Positions 34,547 to 46,062 of a stretch of DNA of 64,000 nucleotides are shown here, piece by piece. The DNA lies in the NCBI GenBank assembly GCA_049841135.1, contig JASGHK010000001.1, forward strand, positions 62,001 to 126,000, in the 5' to 3' direction. The stretch comes from JACRCT01 sp049841135. GTDB taxonomy: Bacteria; Myxococcota; Myxococcia; Myxococcales; UBA5297. Both the position numbers and the translations under genes were made by a program. Every line of letters begins with the position of its first letter. Positions within the stretch are counted from its first letter, which is position 1. The notes under the pieces were generated by a model that saw only the letters and a list, made by a program, of their open reading frames with translations, had not been told where the DNA came from and ran no database searches.

Positions 34547-34691
34547 TGGTCCGAGCCGTCTGGCCGACGCTGCTGCGCCTTGTGGCGCGCGTGGGCGGCA
34601 TCTAGACGAAGCCGCATGCGCGGGCAGTCGTCTTCCCCCATCAACCCCATCGCGCCAGGCTTCGCGCAGGCCTTTGGCGGCCGGGACGGCC

Positions 34692-35402
34692 ATGACCACT
34701 CCGAACCAAGACGAGCAGGCGACGTGCAAGACGCTGGACGAGCTCTGGGCGCGGCGGGACGAGCCGGCGATCGTCGAGCAGAGCGAGAAGCTGCTCGCCC
34801 AGGCGCTGGCGGAACACCCCTCCTCGGTGGGCGTCCTCTGGCGCGCGGGCCGGCTCCACTTCTGGCGCGCCGACGTCTCCGACGACCTGCGCACCCGCGA
34901 GTCGATGAGCCTGCGCGGCTGGGAGGAGGCGGAGAAGGCGGTGGGGCTCGACCCGGGCAGCGCCGACGCGCGGTACTGGGCGGCGGCCGCGTGCGGCACC
35001 TACGCCGAGGCGATCGGGGTGCTCAACGCGCTCTCCAAGGGGCTGGACGGCAAGCTGCGCAAGAACCTGGACTGGGTGGTGGAGCGCGTCCCGGCCTACG
35101 AGTGGGGCGGCCCGCTGCTCACCATCGGCCGCTACTGGGCGCAGCTGCCGTGGCCCAAGCGCGACCGCAAGAAGGCGCTGGAGAACCTGCGGGCCGCCGT
35201 CCGAGCGCACCCGAACAACCTGCGCGCCAAGCTCTACCTCGTCGAGGTGCTGCAGGCCGAAGGGAGCAGCGCGTCCAAGCGTGAGGCCGACCAGCACCTC
35301 GAGCAGATTCTCGCCGCGGCCCCGGGCGGGTACGATGCGCCGGAAGAGAGGCTCATCCAGCGCCGCGCCAGGGCGCTCGGAGGCCAAGGCACCAGGATTT
35401 GA
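34692..35402 (+). CDS. TPR-like protein (TatT-like)
   Basis: A 236-residue helical protein without a signal peptide. Repeats such as 'PSSVGVLWRAGRLHFWRADVSD' and 'WEEAEKAVGLDPGSADARYWAAAACGTYAEA' are TPR-like, and the order resembles TRAP-transporter TatT-type or RMD-like helical solenoids ('KKALENLRAAVRAHPNNLRAKLYLVEVL'). Start ATG 34692 is preceded by GGGACGGCC. It lies between the lipoprotein and acyl-CoA ligase genes. Confidence 0.75.
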   Translation: MTTPNQDEQATCKTLDELWARRDEPAIVEQSEKLLAQALAEHPSSVGVLWRAGRLHFWRADVSDDLRTRESMSLRGWEEAEKAVGLDPGSADARYWAAAACGTYAEAIGVLNALSKGLDGKLRKNLDWVVERVPAYEWGGPLLTIGRYWAQLPWPKRDRKKALENLRAAVRAHPNNLRAKLYLVEVLQAEGSSASKREADQHLEQILAAAPGGYDAPEERLIQRRARALGGQGTRI

Positions 35403-35449
35403 GGTAGAACGTCCGCCTCGCCACGGGCGTACGCCAAGAGGGAGTCACC

Positions 35450-37336
<1,887 letters not shown>

Positions 37337-37354
37337 CGAGCCTCACCCGGCGAG

Positions 37355-37554
37355 CCTCACCCCCGGCCCCTCTCCGGCAAGCGGAGAGGGGTGACTTGGT
37401 CTTGCGCCCAGACTCGAACTTGCACTCCTGCGCTTCGGCCAGCCCTCCACGCGCATCGTGGCGCGGCTCGTCGAAGCCGGCCGCGCGGAAACCGGCGTGT
37501 TGATGAGACGAAGTCACCCCTCTCCGCGAAGCCGGAGAGGGGCCGGGGGTGAGG
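37355..37554. repeat. 200-bp element with 43/44-bp terminal inverted repeats (REP/MITE-like)
   Basis: 37355-37397 and 37511-37554 are near-perfect inverted copies (CCTCACCCCCGGCCCCTCTC outward ends; only a few bases at the centre of each arm differ). Each arm is itself a hairpin: in the right arm CCCCTCTCCG and CGGAGAGGGG pair across six bases. The 113-bp centre has no gene. It sits between the convergent acyl-CoA ligase and response-regulator genes. This resembles paired REP (BIME) sequences or a small MITE; no target-site duplication is evident. It could also act as a bidirectional terminator. Confidence 0.8.
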
Positions 37555-37558
37555 GTCG

Positions 37559-38239
37559 TTACTTCGCGAACCGGTACCCCACGCCGCGCACCGTCAGGAA
37601 GTGCCGCGGCTTGTCGGCGTCCGGCTCCAGCTTCTGCCGCAGTCGGCTGACGAAGTTGTCCAGCGTCCGGTCGGTGCCCTCGTAGTCGTAGCCCCACACC
37701 CGCCGGACGATCTCCTCGCGCTGGAGCGCCTCTCCCTCGCGCGAGAGGAAGAGCTTGAGGAGCTCGAACTCCTTGGTCGTCAGGTCGGCCACCTGGCCCG
37801 CGACCAGCACCTGCCGCGCCACGAAGTCGACCAGGACCTGGCCGAAGCTGGCCTTGTCGAGCTTCTTCTCCGCCTGCTGCTTGCGCCGCAGCACCGTGCG
37901 GATGCGGGCCAGCAGCTCGGCGAGCCCGAACGGCTTGACCACGTAGTCGTCGGCGCCCAGGTCCAGCCCGCGCACCTTGTCGACCTCTTCGCCCTTGGCC
38001 GTCAGCAGGATCACCGGCACGTCGATCTGCAGGCGGCGCAGCTCGCGCAGCACTTCGAAGCCGTTCATCCGCGGCAGCATCACGTCGAGCAGCACCAGGT
38101 CGGGCCGCTCGTCCACCGCGAAGCGCAGGCCCAGCTCGCCGTCGCCGCAGACCTCGACCGAGTACCCCTCGAACGCGAGGTTCTGCCGCAGGCCGCGGGC
38201 GATCGCCGGATCGTCTTCGACGACGAGGATGCTCTCCAT
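37559..38239 (-). CDS. OmpR/PhoB-family response regulator
   Basis: A 226-residue regulator. The receiver has acidic 'VVEDD', phospho-accepting Asp in 'LVLLDVMLPRMNG', Thr/Ser in 'ILLTAKG' and Lys in 'VVKPFG'. The C-terminal winged helix has 'LTTKEFELLKLFLSREGEALQREEIVRRVWGYDYEG' and 'RTLDNFVSRLRQKLEPDADKPRHFLTVRGVGYRF', typical of OmpR/PhoB DNA-binding domains. It is the partner of the histidine kinase encoded 11 bases downstream on the same strand. Target genes are unknown. Confidence 0.95.
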   Translation of the reverse strand: MESILVVEDDPAIARGLRQNLAFEGYSVEVCGDGELGLRFAVDERPDLVLLDVMLPRMNGFEVLRELRRLQIDVPVILLTAKGEEVDKVRGLDLGADDYVVKPFGLAELLARIRTVLRRKQQAEKKLDKASFGQVLVDFVARQVLVAGQVADLTTKEFELLKLFLSREGEALQREEIVRRVWGYDYEGTDRTLDNFVSRLRQKLEPDADKPRHFLTVRGVGYRFAK

Positions 38240-38250
38240 GGGGGCTTACC

Positions 38251-40020
38251 TTAATCCTGCATGGCGCCGTCGGGCAGCCGAACGGTGAAGGTGCTGCCTC
38301 GCCCGGGCTCGCTTTGGACCGCCACGCTCCCGCCGTGCGCCTTGACGATGTGATCGACCAGGCTCAGCCCGATGCCGCACCCGCCCACCTCGGTCGTGCG
38401 CCGGCAGTCCACCCGGTAGAATTTCTCGAAGATCTTCGCCTGCTCGCTCTTGGGGATGCCGATGCCGTGGTCCTCGACCGAGAGCACCACGACCCCGTTC
38501 GCCTTCTTCGCGCCGATCCTCAGGCGCTTGTCCTCGGGGCTGTACTTGATGGCGTTGGTCACGAGGTTGATGAGCACCTCGATGAGGGCGTCGCGGTCGG
38601 CGACCACCGTCGTCGCCTCCGGCGCGATCGCAACCTCGACCTGGAAGCCCGCCTGCTCGATGACCGGTTTGCACGCCAGCAGCGCCTGCTGGACCACGTC
38701 CTGGATCGGCTCGGGCTTGGGGCTGTAGGCCTTGCGGCCGGCCTCCATGCGCGAGAAGTCGAGGATGCGCTGGGTCAGCCGCGAGAGCCGCTCGGTCTCC
38801 TGGGCGATGACCTCCAGGCATTCCTTGGACTCCTGCTCGTTGCGCACGCGGCCCAGGAGCAGGGTCTCGGTGAACATGCGGATGGAGGTCAACGGCGTGC
38901 GCAGGTCGTGCGAGACGCTGGAGACGAAGTCGACCTTGAGCCGGTTCTGCCGCGCCTCCTTGACGATGGAGCGGACGGTGTAGGCGATGCCGGCGATGAG
39001 CGCGGCGACGACCAGAAGGAGCGACCAGAGGATGAGCCGGGTGCGGTTGCCTTGGAGGCTGAGGAGGCTGGCCTCCTTGTCGTTGGGCATGAAGACGATC
39101 TCCCAGGCGAGATCGGTCTTCTTGAGCAGCGCGTAGGAGGCGACCTTCTCTTCGACCTTCATCCACTCCTCCTTGCTCAAGCGCGAGAAGAAGGGCGGGG
39201 GAAGGACGGGAAGGATGAGGGTGTCGGTGGGCAGCGGCGGTCCGGCCTGCGCAGTGGCCTCGGTGACCAGGGCGTCGAAGGCCGACGGGACCAGTTCGTA
39301 GCCGACGAGCATCCCGTCCATGGGTTGGGCGACCACCACGCGGTGATAGCCGTCGATGTAGAAGGCATGAATGGTGGGTGGCCCTTCCTTGGCATGGCTC
39401 AGGTGGGAAAGGTGACCGAGCAGGGCAGGGCGCTCGGCGATGTACATCAGCTTTCGGCGCACGAGCTCGACCTTGGGGGATTCGGGCAGGGTCTTGAGCT
39501 GGGCGGCCGCGAGCCGCGCCCCTTGTTCGAGGGTGGCGGGATGTGCCCAGTTGGTCGGTGAGGCCAGCGTCGCGAGGGCTTCGGCCTGTTCCAGAAAGCG
39601 CGGCGAGCTGGCGCTTTCGAGCGTCACGCGGAGCCCTCCCTCGGGCGCGTCCGAAGGGCGGGGCAGCAGCACTTCGCCCTCGGAGGTCACGACGAAGGGA
39701 TTGACGGCATAGCGGGCGGCTGCCGATTGGGCGAGGTCTGGGAAGGCGGGCGCCCCTTCGTCGTCGTCGGCTTCGGCCGCCTGGCGCAACCGTTGGAGCA
39801 GCTCCGGCGCCTCCTTGAGCAGCTCGTCCATCGTTCCATTGAACCGCTCCGCGCACTTCTGCAGCACGGGCTTGTACTGGTACTCGAGCCGGCTCTTGGT
39901 GGCCGACGCCTCGTTGGACACCGCCAGCGCCGCCAGCCCTGTGAGGAGCAGGCTCGGCACCGCGATGGTCAACACCACCAGCACCACCACGCTGCGCGCT
40001 CGCTGTCCGCTGGGATCCAT
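38251..40020 (-). CDS. Sensor histidine kinase
   Basis: A 589-residue membrane kinase. It has an N-terminal TM ('VVVLVVLTIAVPSLLLTGLAAL'), a ~280-residue extracytoplasmic sensor region of unknown fold, and a second TM ('RLILWSLLLVVAALIAGIAYTV') followed directly by the dimerisation helix with His in 'SVSHDLRTPLTSI'. Kinase boxes: N 'NLVTNAIKYS', G1 'DHGIGIP', F 'FEKFYR' and G2 'GGCGIGLSLV'. It should phosphorylate the adjacent OmpR-type regulator. The signal cannot be inferred. The gene order kinase upstream of regulator is deduced from the minus strand: kinase ATG at 40018-40020 is first, regulator follows. Confidence 0.93.
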   Translation of the reverse strand: MDPSGQRARSVVVLVVLTIAVPSLLLTGLAALAVSNEASATKSRLEYQYKPVLQKCAERFNGTMDELLKEAPELLQRLRQAAEADDDEGAPAFPDLAQSAAARYAVNPFVVTSEGEVLLPRPSDAPEGGLRVTLESASSPRFLEQAEALATLASPTNWAHPATLEQGARLAAAQLKTLPESPKVELVRRKLMYIAERPALLGHLSHLSHAKEGPPTIHAFYIDGYHRVVVAQPMDGMLVGYELVPSAFDALVTEATAQAGPPLPTDTLILPVLPPPFFSRLSKEEWMKVEEKVASYALLKKTDLAWEIVFMPNDKEASLLSLQGNRTRLILWSLLLVVAALIAGIAYTVRSIVKEARQNRLKVDFVSSVSHDLRTPLTSIRMFTETLLLGRVRNEQESKECLEVIAQETERLSRLTQRILDFSRMEAGRKAYSPKPEPIQDVVQQALLACKPVIEQAGFQVEVAIAPEATTVVADRDALIEVLINLVTNAIKYSPEDKRLRIGAKKANGVVVLSVEDHGIGIPKSEQAKIFEKFYRVDCRRTTEVGGCGIGLSLVDHIVKAHGGSVAVQSEPGRGSTFTVRLPDGAMQD

Positions 40021-40241
40021 GGGCCCGATTCTAACGAGGGAGTGTCACCGCCATGTCACGGCAGAGGCACGGAAGGCCTCGAAACCCATGACGAAACCGT
40101 GACCGACCGATGAGGGTCCGGTGAGCGCGAGGGGGCTACCTTCCTTCCCGAAAGAACGGCCGTGCAATCGGTTTTCGGCAGGGCCGTAAGGTGAGCAGAG
40201 GCGAGGGCGGCGAGGGCAGACGGAACGGGACGGAGGCCTTC

Positions 40242-40529
40242 ATGAACTCGCGAATGAACGAGGTGGCGAACATGGCGAATTGCGCACTCGGTATCTTCGC
40301 AGCGGTGGCTTTGACCCTGGGCATGGGCGGCGTGGTGGCGGCGCAGCTGGACCAGACCTTCTCTTCGGCGCCCATGGAGCAGCGAGCCCCCAGCGGCAAG
40401 CGCGGCCTCGTGCTGGTCGAGTCGGGCGCCCAGGACGTGCTGGACCAGTGCCTGACGCAGTGCGACCCGGTCTCCTGCCCGGTGCTGGCCTGCCAGGCGC
40501 CTGCGGTGAGCGAGGACAGCGGCTCGTAG
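40242..40529 (+). CDS. Small exported Cys-containing protein
   Basis: A 95-residue protein. It begins 'MNSRMNEVANMANCALGIF', followed by a hydrophobic stretch ('AAVALTLGMGGVVAAQ') that looks like a signal or anchor. The C-terminal part has four regularly spaced Cys ('DQCLTQCDPVSCPVLACQ'), which could bind a metal or form disulfides. ATG at 40242, with GGAGG ten bases upstream. It precedes a strong terminator, so is probably monocistronic. Function unknown. Confidence 0.6.
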   Translation: MNSRMNEVANMANCALGIFAAVALTLGMGGVVAAQLDQTFSSAPMEQRAPSGKRGLVLVESGAQDVLDQCLTQCDPVSCPVLACQAPAVSEDSGS

Positions 40530-40545
40530 GTTTCAAGGTCTCATC

Positions 40546-40607
40546 GGGCGCCTGGCCCCCCAGGCGCCCTCGGCCCTCCCGGCTGCCCCCAGCCGTGGAG
40601 GGCTTTT
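40546..40607 (+). terminator. Double-hairpin rho-independent terminator
   Basis: The first hairpin is GGGCGCCTGG paired with CCAGGCGCCC (40546-40569). The second is GCCCTCCCGGCTG paired with CAGCCGtGGAGGGC (40573-40603, one bulged T), directly followed by TTTTCTT. Both lie just after the stop of the small exported protein gene. Confidence 0.88.
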
Positions 40608-40673
40608 CTTGTGCCGGATCCGGGATCCTCCGAGAGAAAGATCCATCGGGAGGTTGGGATAGACTCCCGGGCC

Positions 40674-41204
40674 ATGTTCCGTCACCTCCTGCTCCTCGGA
40701 CTGGTCGCGCTGGTCCTGGCGCCGCTGCCGGCCTTCGCCACCACCGTCCTCCCGCTCACCCGCGCCGATCTCGCCGCCCGCGCCGACACCATCGTGCGCG
40801 CCAAGGTCGACTCCCGCACCGTCGTCCGCAGCGAGAAGACCGGGCGCATCCTCACCCGCTCCAAGCTCACGGTCCTGCAGACCTACAAGGGGACCCCCAA
40901 GCCGGCGCTCGAGCTCGAGCAGATGGGCGGCACCCTCGATGGGGCAACCCTCGTGGTCCCCGGCGATGCCCGGATCGGCACCGGCGAGGAGGTCGTCCTC
41001 TACCTGCGCTGCGTCGGAAAAGAGCGCTGCCACGTCTTCGGGCTGGGGCTGGGCAAGTACGGCGTCCGCACCGAGAAGGACGGCCGCAAGCTCGCCGTCC
41101 GCGACCTGCAGGGCCTCAAATCGCTGTCCGGCGAACCCATGGCCGAAGAGCGCCCGCTGCCCCTGGCCGACCTCGAGCGCGAGCTGAAGGGGGCTCGGCC
41201 GTGA
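40674..41204 (+). CDS. Exported hypothetical protein
   Basis: A 176-residue exported protein. ATG at 40674 follows GGGAGGTTGG. Signal peptide ends near 'LPAFATT'. The mature part ('ARADTIVRAKVDSRTVVRSEKTGRI' through 'GTGEEVVLYLRC') is beta-rich and resembles small proteins that precede secreted matrixin-like genes in myxobacteria. Stop overlaps the GTG start of the next gene (GTGA), so the two are translationally coupled. It could be a chaperone or inhibitor of the protease; this is inference from context. Confidence 0.65.
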   Translation: MFRHLLLLGLVALVLAPLPAFATTVLPLTRADLAARADTIVRAKVDSRTVVRSEKTGRILTRSKLTVLQTYKGTPKPALELEQMGGTLDGATLVVPGDARIGTGEEVVLYLRCVGKERCHVFGLGLGKYGVRTEKDGRKLAVRDLQGLKSLSGEPMAEERPLPLADLERELKGARP

Positions 41205-42934
41205 GCGCACGCACCTTCACCCTCGTCTTCGCCCTCGCCCTCGCGACGCTCGTGCCCGCTCGCCGCGCCTCCGCCATCGAGTGGCTCGGCGCCAAGCTCC
41301 CCAACGGCCCCGGGCAGCCCTGGCACTACTCGGTGGACGGGCACAAGGCCGCGCCCGCGGGCATCGACCGCCTCAAGGTCGAGCAGAGCTTCAAGACCGC
41401 CTTCAACCTCTGGCAGGGCATTCCCTGCCAGTACCTGTCGTTCACCTACGACGGCGTGGACTCTGTTCACGGCCTCGCCCAGCCGGACAAGGTCAACGTC
41501 ATGGGCCTGGTCCTGGAGTCGATTGGCGACGATCCCGAGTTCTACGACAACGCCCTGGGCGGCGGCGGCGCCATCGCCGCGGCGGCCACGCTCTACTACG
41601 GCGGCACCATCTACGAGTGCGACATCGGCATCAACGCCGTGAACTACCCGTGGGGCACCAGCGGCTCCGGCTCCGTCTTCGACCTCCAGAGCATCGCCCT
41701 CCACGAGAGCGGCCACTGCCTGGGTCTGGCGCACTCCGCGGACCCCGAGGCGGCGATGTACGGCTCGCTCTCGCTGGGCGAGCTGCGCCGCGGCATCAAC
41801 AACACCGACCAACTCAACCTCTGCGGCGTCTACCCCAAGGCCGGCGCCGTCGGCTCGCCCTGCGCCGACACCGCCCACAGCTGCACCAACGGCCTGACCT
41901 GCGTCGGCAGCGGCGCCACCGCGTTCTGCACCAAGGGCTGCGAGCCGGGCGCCGCCAATGCCTGTCCCATCGGCTTCTCGTGCATTACCCCCTCCAAGGT
42001 CTGGGGCGAGCCCGGCTCCTGCGACTTCGGCGGGTCCTCCTCAATCAAGGTCGGCGCGCCGTGCACGCTCCCGACGCGCCGCGAGGACTGCGGCGACGTG
42101 GCCGACTCGATGTGCCTGGTCTACGACTCCATCGCCGACCGCTGGGCCGACGGCTACTGCATGGCCGACTGCACCACCAACCCGTGCCCGGACAACTCGC
42201 ACTGCTACGACCTGCTCAACGGCGGGGGCGGCATCGATAGGCGGTGCCTGAAGGACTGCCGGCCGGGGATGGGCGACTGCCGCTACTACTACGCCTGCGA
42301 GCCGGTGGGCGACGGCCTGGGCCGCTGCATCCCCGAGTGCCACTCCGACGACGAGTGCAACGGCGGCCAGTGCCGCAACTGCGATGGCCTGTGCATCCCG
42401 GCCGGCGGCCCCAAGAGCGTCGGCGACTTCTGCACCGACAGCGCCGAGTGCCCGGCCGGCGGCGTCTGCCGCACCGACATCAACCGCGGGCTGTGCGTGA
42501 TGCCCTGCGCCAGCACCTGCGACGTCTGCCCCCAGGGCTCGACCTGCACGACCTACCGGCCCACCGGCGAGAAGCTGTGCTTCAAGGACTGCCCCAACGG
42601 CCCCTCGGATTGTCCGCAAGGGCAGGGCTGCTTCGAGGCGGGCAGCATCCGAACCTGCCAGCCCGCCTGCTTCACCGACGACGACTGCCCCATGGGCGTC
42701 TTCTGCCGCAACGATTCCTGCATGCGCGACCCGGGCTTCGACGGCGGCACCTGCACGCTGTGCGACCACCGGGACGCCTCCACGCCCGCCGGCCCCGACG
42801 CCGCCCAGCCGCCCGGAAAGCCGGTCCCCAAGGGCTGCGGTTGTGACAGCACTGGCGGCACTGCGCTGTTGGTCGTTTTCGGAAGCCTCATCCTCATCCC
42901 CACGCTCCGGAGGCGTTCGCGATGCCGAACGTAG
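41201..42934 (+). CDS. Secreted matrixin-like metalloprotease with MYXO-CTERM-like tail
   Basis: A 577-residue exported protein. GTG start overlapping the previous stop. Signal peptide ends near 'RRASAIEW'. Catalytic domain about residues 30-215 contains 'SIALHESGHCLGLAHS', the HExxHxxGxxH zinc motif of metzincins, with the expected Met-turn-like 'EAAMYGSLS' after it. About 300 residues of Cys-rich repeats follow (patterns such as CxxDDDCxxGxxC). The end 'GCGCDSTGGTALLVVFGSLILIPTLRRRSRC' matches the MYXO-CTERM pattern: Cys-containing turn, TM segment, Arg cluster. It is therefore expected to be sorted to the cell surface. This tail is the strongest taxonomic clue in the window. Confidence 0.9.
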   Translation: MSARTFTLVFALALATLVPARRASAIEWLGAKLPNGPGQPWHYSVDGHKAAPAGIDRLKVEQSFKTAFNLWQGIPCQYLSFTYDGVDSVHGLAQPDKVNVMGLVLESIGDDPEFYDNALGGGGAIAAAATLYYGGTIYECDIGINAVNYPWGTSGSGSVFDLQSIALHESGHCLGLAHSADPEAAMYGSLSLGELRRGINNTDQLNLCGVYPKAGAVGSPCADTAHSCTNGLTCVGSGATAFCTKGCEPGAANACPIGFSCITPSKVWGEPGSCDFGGSSSIKVGAPCTLPTRREDCGDVADSMCLVYDSIADRWADGYCMADCTTNPCPDNSHCYDLLNGGGGIDRRCLKDCRPGMGDCRYYYACEPVGDGLGRCIPECHSDDECNGGQCRNCDGLCIPAGGPKSVGDFCTDSAECPAGGVCRTDINRGLCVMPCASTCDVCPQGSTCTTYRPTGEKLCFKDCPNGPSDCPQGQGCFEAGSIRTCQPACFTDDDCPMGVFCRNDSCMRDPGFDGGTCTLCDHRDASTPAGPDAAQPPGKPVPKGCGCDSTGGTALLVVFGSLILIPTLRRRSRCRT

Positions 42935-44854
42935 GTTCGCCCAAGACTCCCGCTCCCGTTGCCGCGCCGCCGGTCCTCACCAAAGGCATCGCCAAACCGG
43001 CCGAGGGCGCCGCTCCTTCCGCGGTCGCCAAGCCGCTCGCCGGCAAGGCCAGCGGCCCCAAGCGCTCCCGGATGCGCAGCGAGTTCTCGGTCGCCTTCGT
43101 GCTCCAGGCGCTCGCGGCCTACGGGCTCATCACGCCCGAGCAGGCGCGCGACGTAAAGCTCAAGGAGAACGGCGTCCGCTCGCGTCTGAGCCGCGACCGG
43201 GGCCAGGACGGGCGGCGCTATGACGCCTCGGCGGTCGAGATCGTCTCCGACTTCAACTTCCCGGTCCCCGGCCGCCCGGGCCTGTTCCTCGACCAGGACA
43301 AGATCAGCGAGATCTGCGCGCTGCAGGCGCAGGTGCCCTACAAGAAGATCGACCCGCTGACCCTGGACGCGGCGCTCATCACCCGCACGCTCTCGCGGCC
43401 CTTCGCGAGCAAGCACGCGGTGCTGGCGCTCGAGCGCGTCGACGCGAGCCTCCACGTCGCGGTGGCCAACCCCTTCGACGACGAGCTCTTCGACAACCTG
43501 CGCACCATCGTCGGCTCGCCGATCGTCCCGGTGCTCTCGTCGAAGGCCGACATCCTGCGGGCCATCGACCACGTCTACGGCTTCAACAAGAGCATGGCCG
43601 CGGCCGTCGACCAGCACGGCGCGAACGCCGGCCCGGACATCGGCAACTTCGAGCAGCTCTTCCGGCTCTCGACCAACCAGGAGCTGGACCTCAACGACAA
43701 GCCGGTCGTCGCGGCGGTCGAGTACCTGCTCCGCTACGCCTTCGACCAGCGCGCCAGCGACATCCACATCGAGCCCCGCCGCGACGACTCGGTCGTCCGC
43801 ATGCGCATCGACGGCATCCTCCACCCGGTGCACACCATGCCCAAGGCGGTGCACGCGCCGGTCGTCTCGCGCATCAAGATGATGAGCCGCCTGGACATCG
43901 CCGAGAAGCGCAAGCCCCAGGACGGACGCATCAAGACCGACAAGGACGGCCGCGAGATCGAGATGCGCGTGTCGACCCTGCCGTGCGCCTTCGGCGAGAA
44001 GGTGGTGATGCGCATCTTCGACACCGAGGCCCTGGTCCAAGACCTGGCCGAGGTCGGCTTCCTGCCCGAGGAGCTGACGCTCTTTGAGGGGTGGATTCGA
44101 GCGGCCGCACGGGATGATCCTCGTGACCGGCCCCACCGGCAGCGGCAAGACGACGACGCTCTACTCGGCGCTGCGCGTGCTGGCCGGCCCGGAGGTCAAC
44201 GTCACCACCATCGAAGACCCCATCGAGATGGTGCACGAGAGCTTCAACCAGGTGCAGGTGCAGCCGAAGATCGACTTGGACTTCGCCGCGGCGCTGCGCC
44301 ACATCCTCCGCCAGGACCCGGACATCATCATGGTCGGCGAGATCCGCGACCCGGAGACCGCCCGCTATGCCGTGCAGGCGGCGCTCACCGGCCACCTGGT
44401 GCTCTCGACCCTGCACACCAACGACGCCTGCGACGCGATCACCCGGCTCATCGACCTGGGCGTCGAGCGGTTCCTGGTGGCGAGCGCGCTCATCGGCGTC
44501 ATGTCGCAGCGGCTCATCCGGCAGATCTGTCCGCACTGCGCGACGGAGTCGATGCCCAGCGCGGACGAGGTGCAGGCGCTCTCGGTCTCGCTGCCTCTCT
44601 TGCCGCAGGGCACCACCTTCCGGCGCGGGACCGGCTGCGCGCAGTGCCGGCAGACGGGCTTCCTGGGACGCACCGGCATCTTCGAGATGCTGGACGTCGG
44701 CAAGGAGATCAAGGCGAACATCCTCTCCGGCATGAACCCGGGCGAGCTCAGCGCGAAGGCGCGGCAGCTGGGCATGCGGTCGCTGCGCGAGTCGGGCGTG
44801 CTCAAGGTGGCCATGGGCATGAGCACCATCGACGAGGTGGTGCGGGTGACCTGA
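42922..44854 (+). CDS. PilB/GspE-type secretion or pilus-extension ATPase (one frameshift)
   Basis: 644 residues after repair. It starts at ATG 42922, overlapping the matrixin end by 13 bases. The N-terminal ~230 residues hold an MshEN-like domain ('FVLQALAAYGLITPEQARDV'). The ATPase core has 'GPTGSGKTTTLYSAL' (Walker A), Asp box 'TTIEDPIEM', 'DPDIIMVGEIRDPETA' (Walker B), His box 'GHLVLSTLHTND' and a tetracysteine zinc site 'CPHC...CAQC'. The frame changes at 44094-44098 (GATTC); restoring GATCTTC gives '...EGWIFERPHGMILVTGPTG'. It would power type IV pilus extension or type II secretion; no pilus genes adjoin except perhaps the TPR lipoprotein at 57 kb. Confidence 0.87.
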
Positions 44855-44895
44855 CCGGTCGCGAGGAGGGGAAGGGAGGGGAGAAGGGCGACGGA

Positions 44896-46062
44896 ATGCG
44901 GCTCTCGGTCTCGACCAACTTCGACGACGCGCTCCTCGACGGACTCGCCGGCACCGAGGTCCAGTGGGTGTACGGCAAGCTGAGCGAGGACGCGGTGGGT
45001 GGGGGGCGCCCGTCGGTGCTGCTGCCTGCCGTGGACCGTGAGCGGCTGGCCCGGCACGTGGCGCGCGCGCACGCGCGCGGGCTCAAGTTCGACTACCTGC
45101 TCAACGCTACCTGTATGGACAACCGCGAGCTGACGCGCGAGGGCTACGCGCGCGTCGCGGACCTGGTGGACTACCTGCGCGGCATCAAGGTCGACGGCGT
45201 GACGGTGGCGATCTCGATGCTCATCCCGATCATCCGCGAGAGGGCGCCGGAGATTCCCGTCTCGGTCTCGAGCCTGGCGAACATCGACACACTGGACAAG
45301 GCGCGGCAGTTCGAGCGAATGGGGGTGCAGGGGCTGACCCTCTACGAGGACCACAACCGCAACTTCGCGCTGCTCAAGCGCTTCCGGCGTCACCTCACGT
45401 GCGACCTGCGGCTCATCGCCACCAACAGCTGCAGGCTCAGCTGCCGCAACCGGGTCTCGCATGCCAACGCCAACGCGCACGCCTCACAGGCGGGTCATGC
45501 CTCCAACGGCTTCCTGCTGGACTGGCCGATCCTCGAGTGCGTCGGAGCGCGCCTCGCGAGCCCGGTCGAGCTGCTCAAGGCGACGTGGATTCGCCCCGAG
45601 GACCTGCACCGCTACGAGGAGATCGGCTTCGAGCACTTCAAGCTCACGGAGCGCTTCAAGACCACCGAGCGGCTGCTGGAGACGGTGGCTGCGTACCGGG
45701 CGCGCCGCTTCGACGGAAACCTCCTGCGGCTGACCGGGACCTATGCGGAGGCGAGCTCGCTGCCGCCCAACTTCGAGCTCCTCCACCGCGCCGGGATGGA
45801 CCAGGACGAGCGCTGTGCCGCTTCCGGCCCCTTGTTCGGAGCGCTTGGGCACGTGATCGTGGACAACCGGGCCCTGGACGGATTCATCGACCACTTCGTC
45901 CGCAACAGCCCCGACTGCCCCAACCTCGTCTGCGGTGAGGAGTGCCGCTACTGCTTCGGCTGGGTCGAGCGGGCGGTCAGGCTCGATGGCGAGGTTCCAG
46001 GGCTGAGCAGGGCCTTTGGAGAGTTCTTCGCACGGCTCGCGCACGGGCCCGACGGCGCGTGA
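44896..46062 (+). CDS. U32-peptidase-like protein
   Basis: A 388-residue cytosolic protein with the TIM-barrel-like layout of the U32 (YhbU/UbiU) family: 'FDYLLNATCMDNREL', 'VSVSSLANIDTLDKARQFERMGVQGLTLYEDHNRNF' and a Cys-containing second half ('ATNSCRLSCRNRVSH', then 'NLVCGEECRYCFGW') where U32 proteins bind an Fe-S cluster. UbiU/V-type members support oxygen-independent hydroxylation; others have unclear roles. ATG at 44896 lies 41 bases after the PilB-type gene. The substrate is unknown. The match is by motif layout and not by a complete signature. Confidence 0.68.
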   Translation: MRLSVSTNFDDALLDGLAGTEVQWVYGKLSEDAVGGGRPSVLLPAVDRERLARHVARAHARGLKFDYLLNATCMDNRELTREGYARVADLVDYLRGIKVDGVTVAISMLIPIIRERAPEIPVSVSSLANIDTLDKARQFERMGVQGLTLYEDHNRNFALLKRFRRHLTCDLRLIATNSCRLSCRNRVSHANANAHASQAGHASNGFLLDWPILECVGARLASPVELLKATWIRPEDLHRYEEIGFEHFKLTERFKTTERLLETVAAYRARRFDGNLLRLTGTYAEASSLPPNFELLHRAGMDQDERCAASGPLFGALGHVIVDNRALDGFIDHFVRNSPDCPNLVCGEECRYCFGWVERAVRLDGEVPGLSRAFGEFFARLAHGPDGA

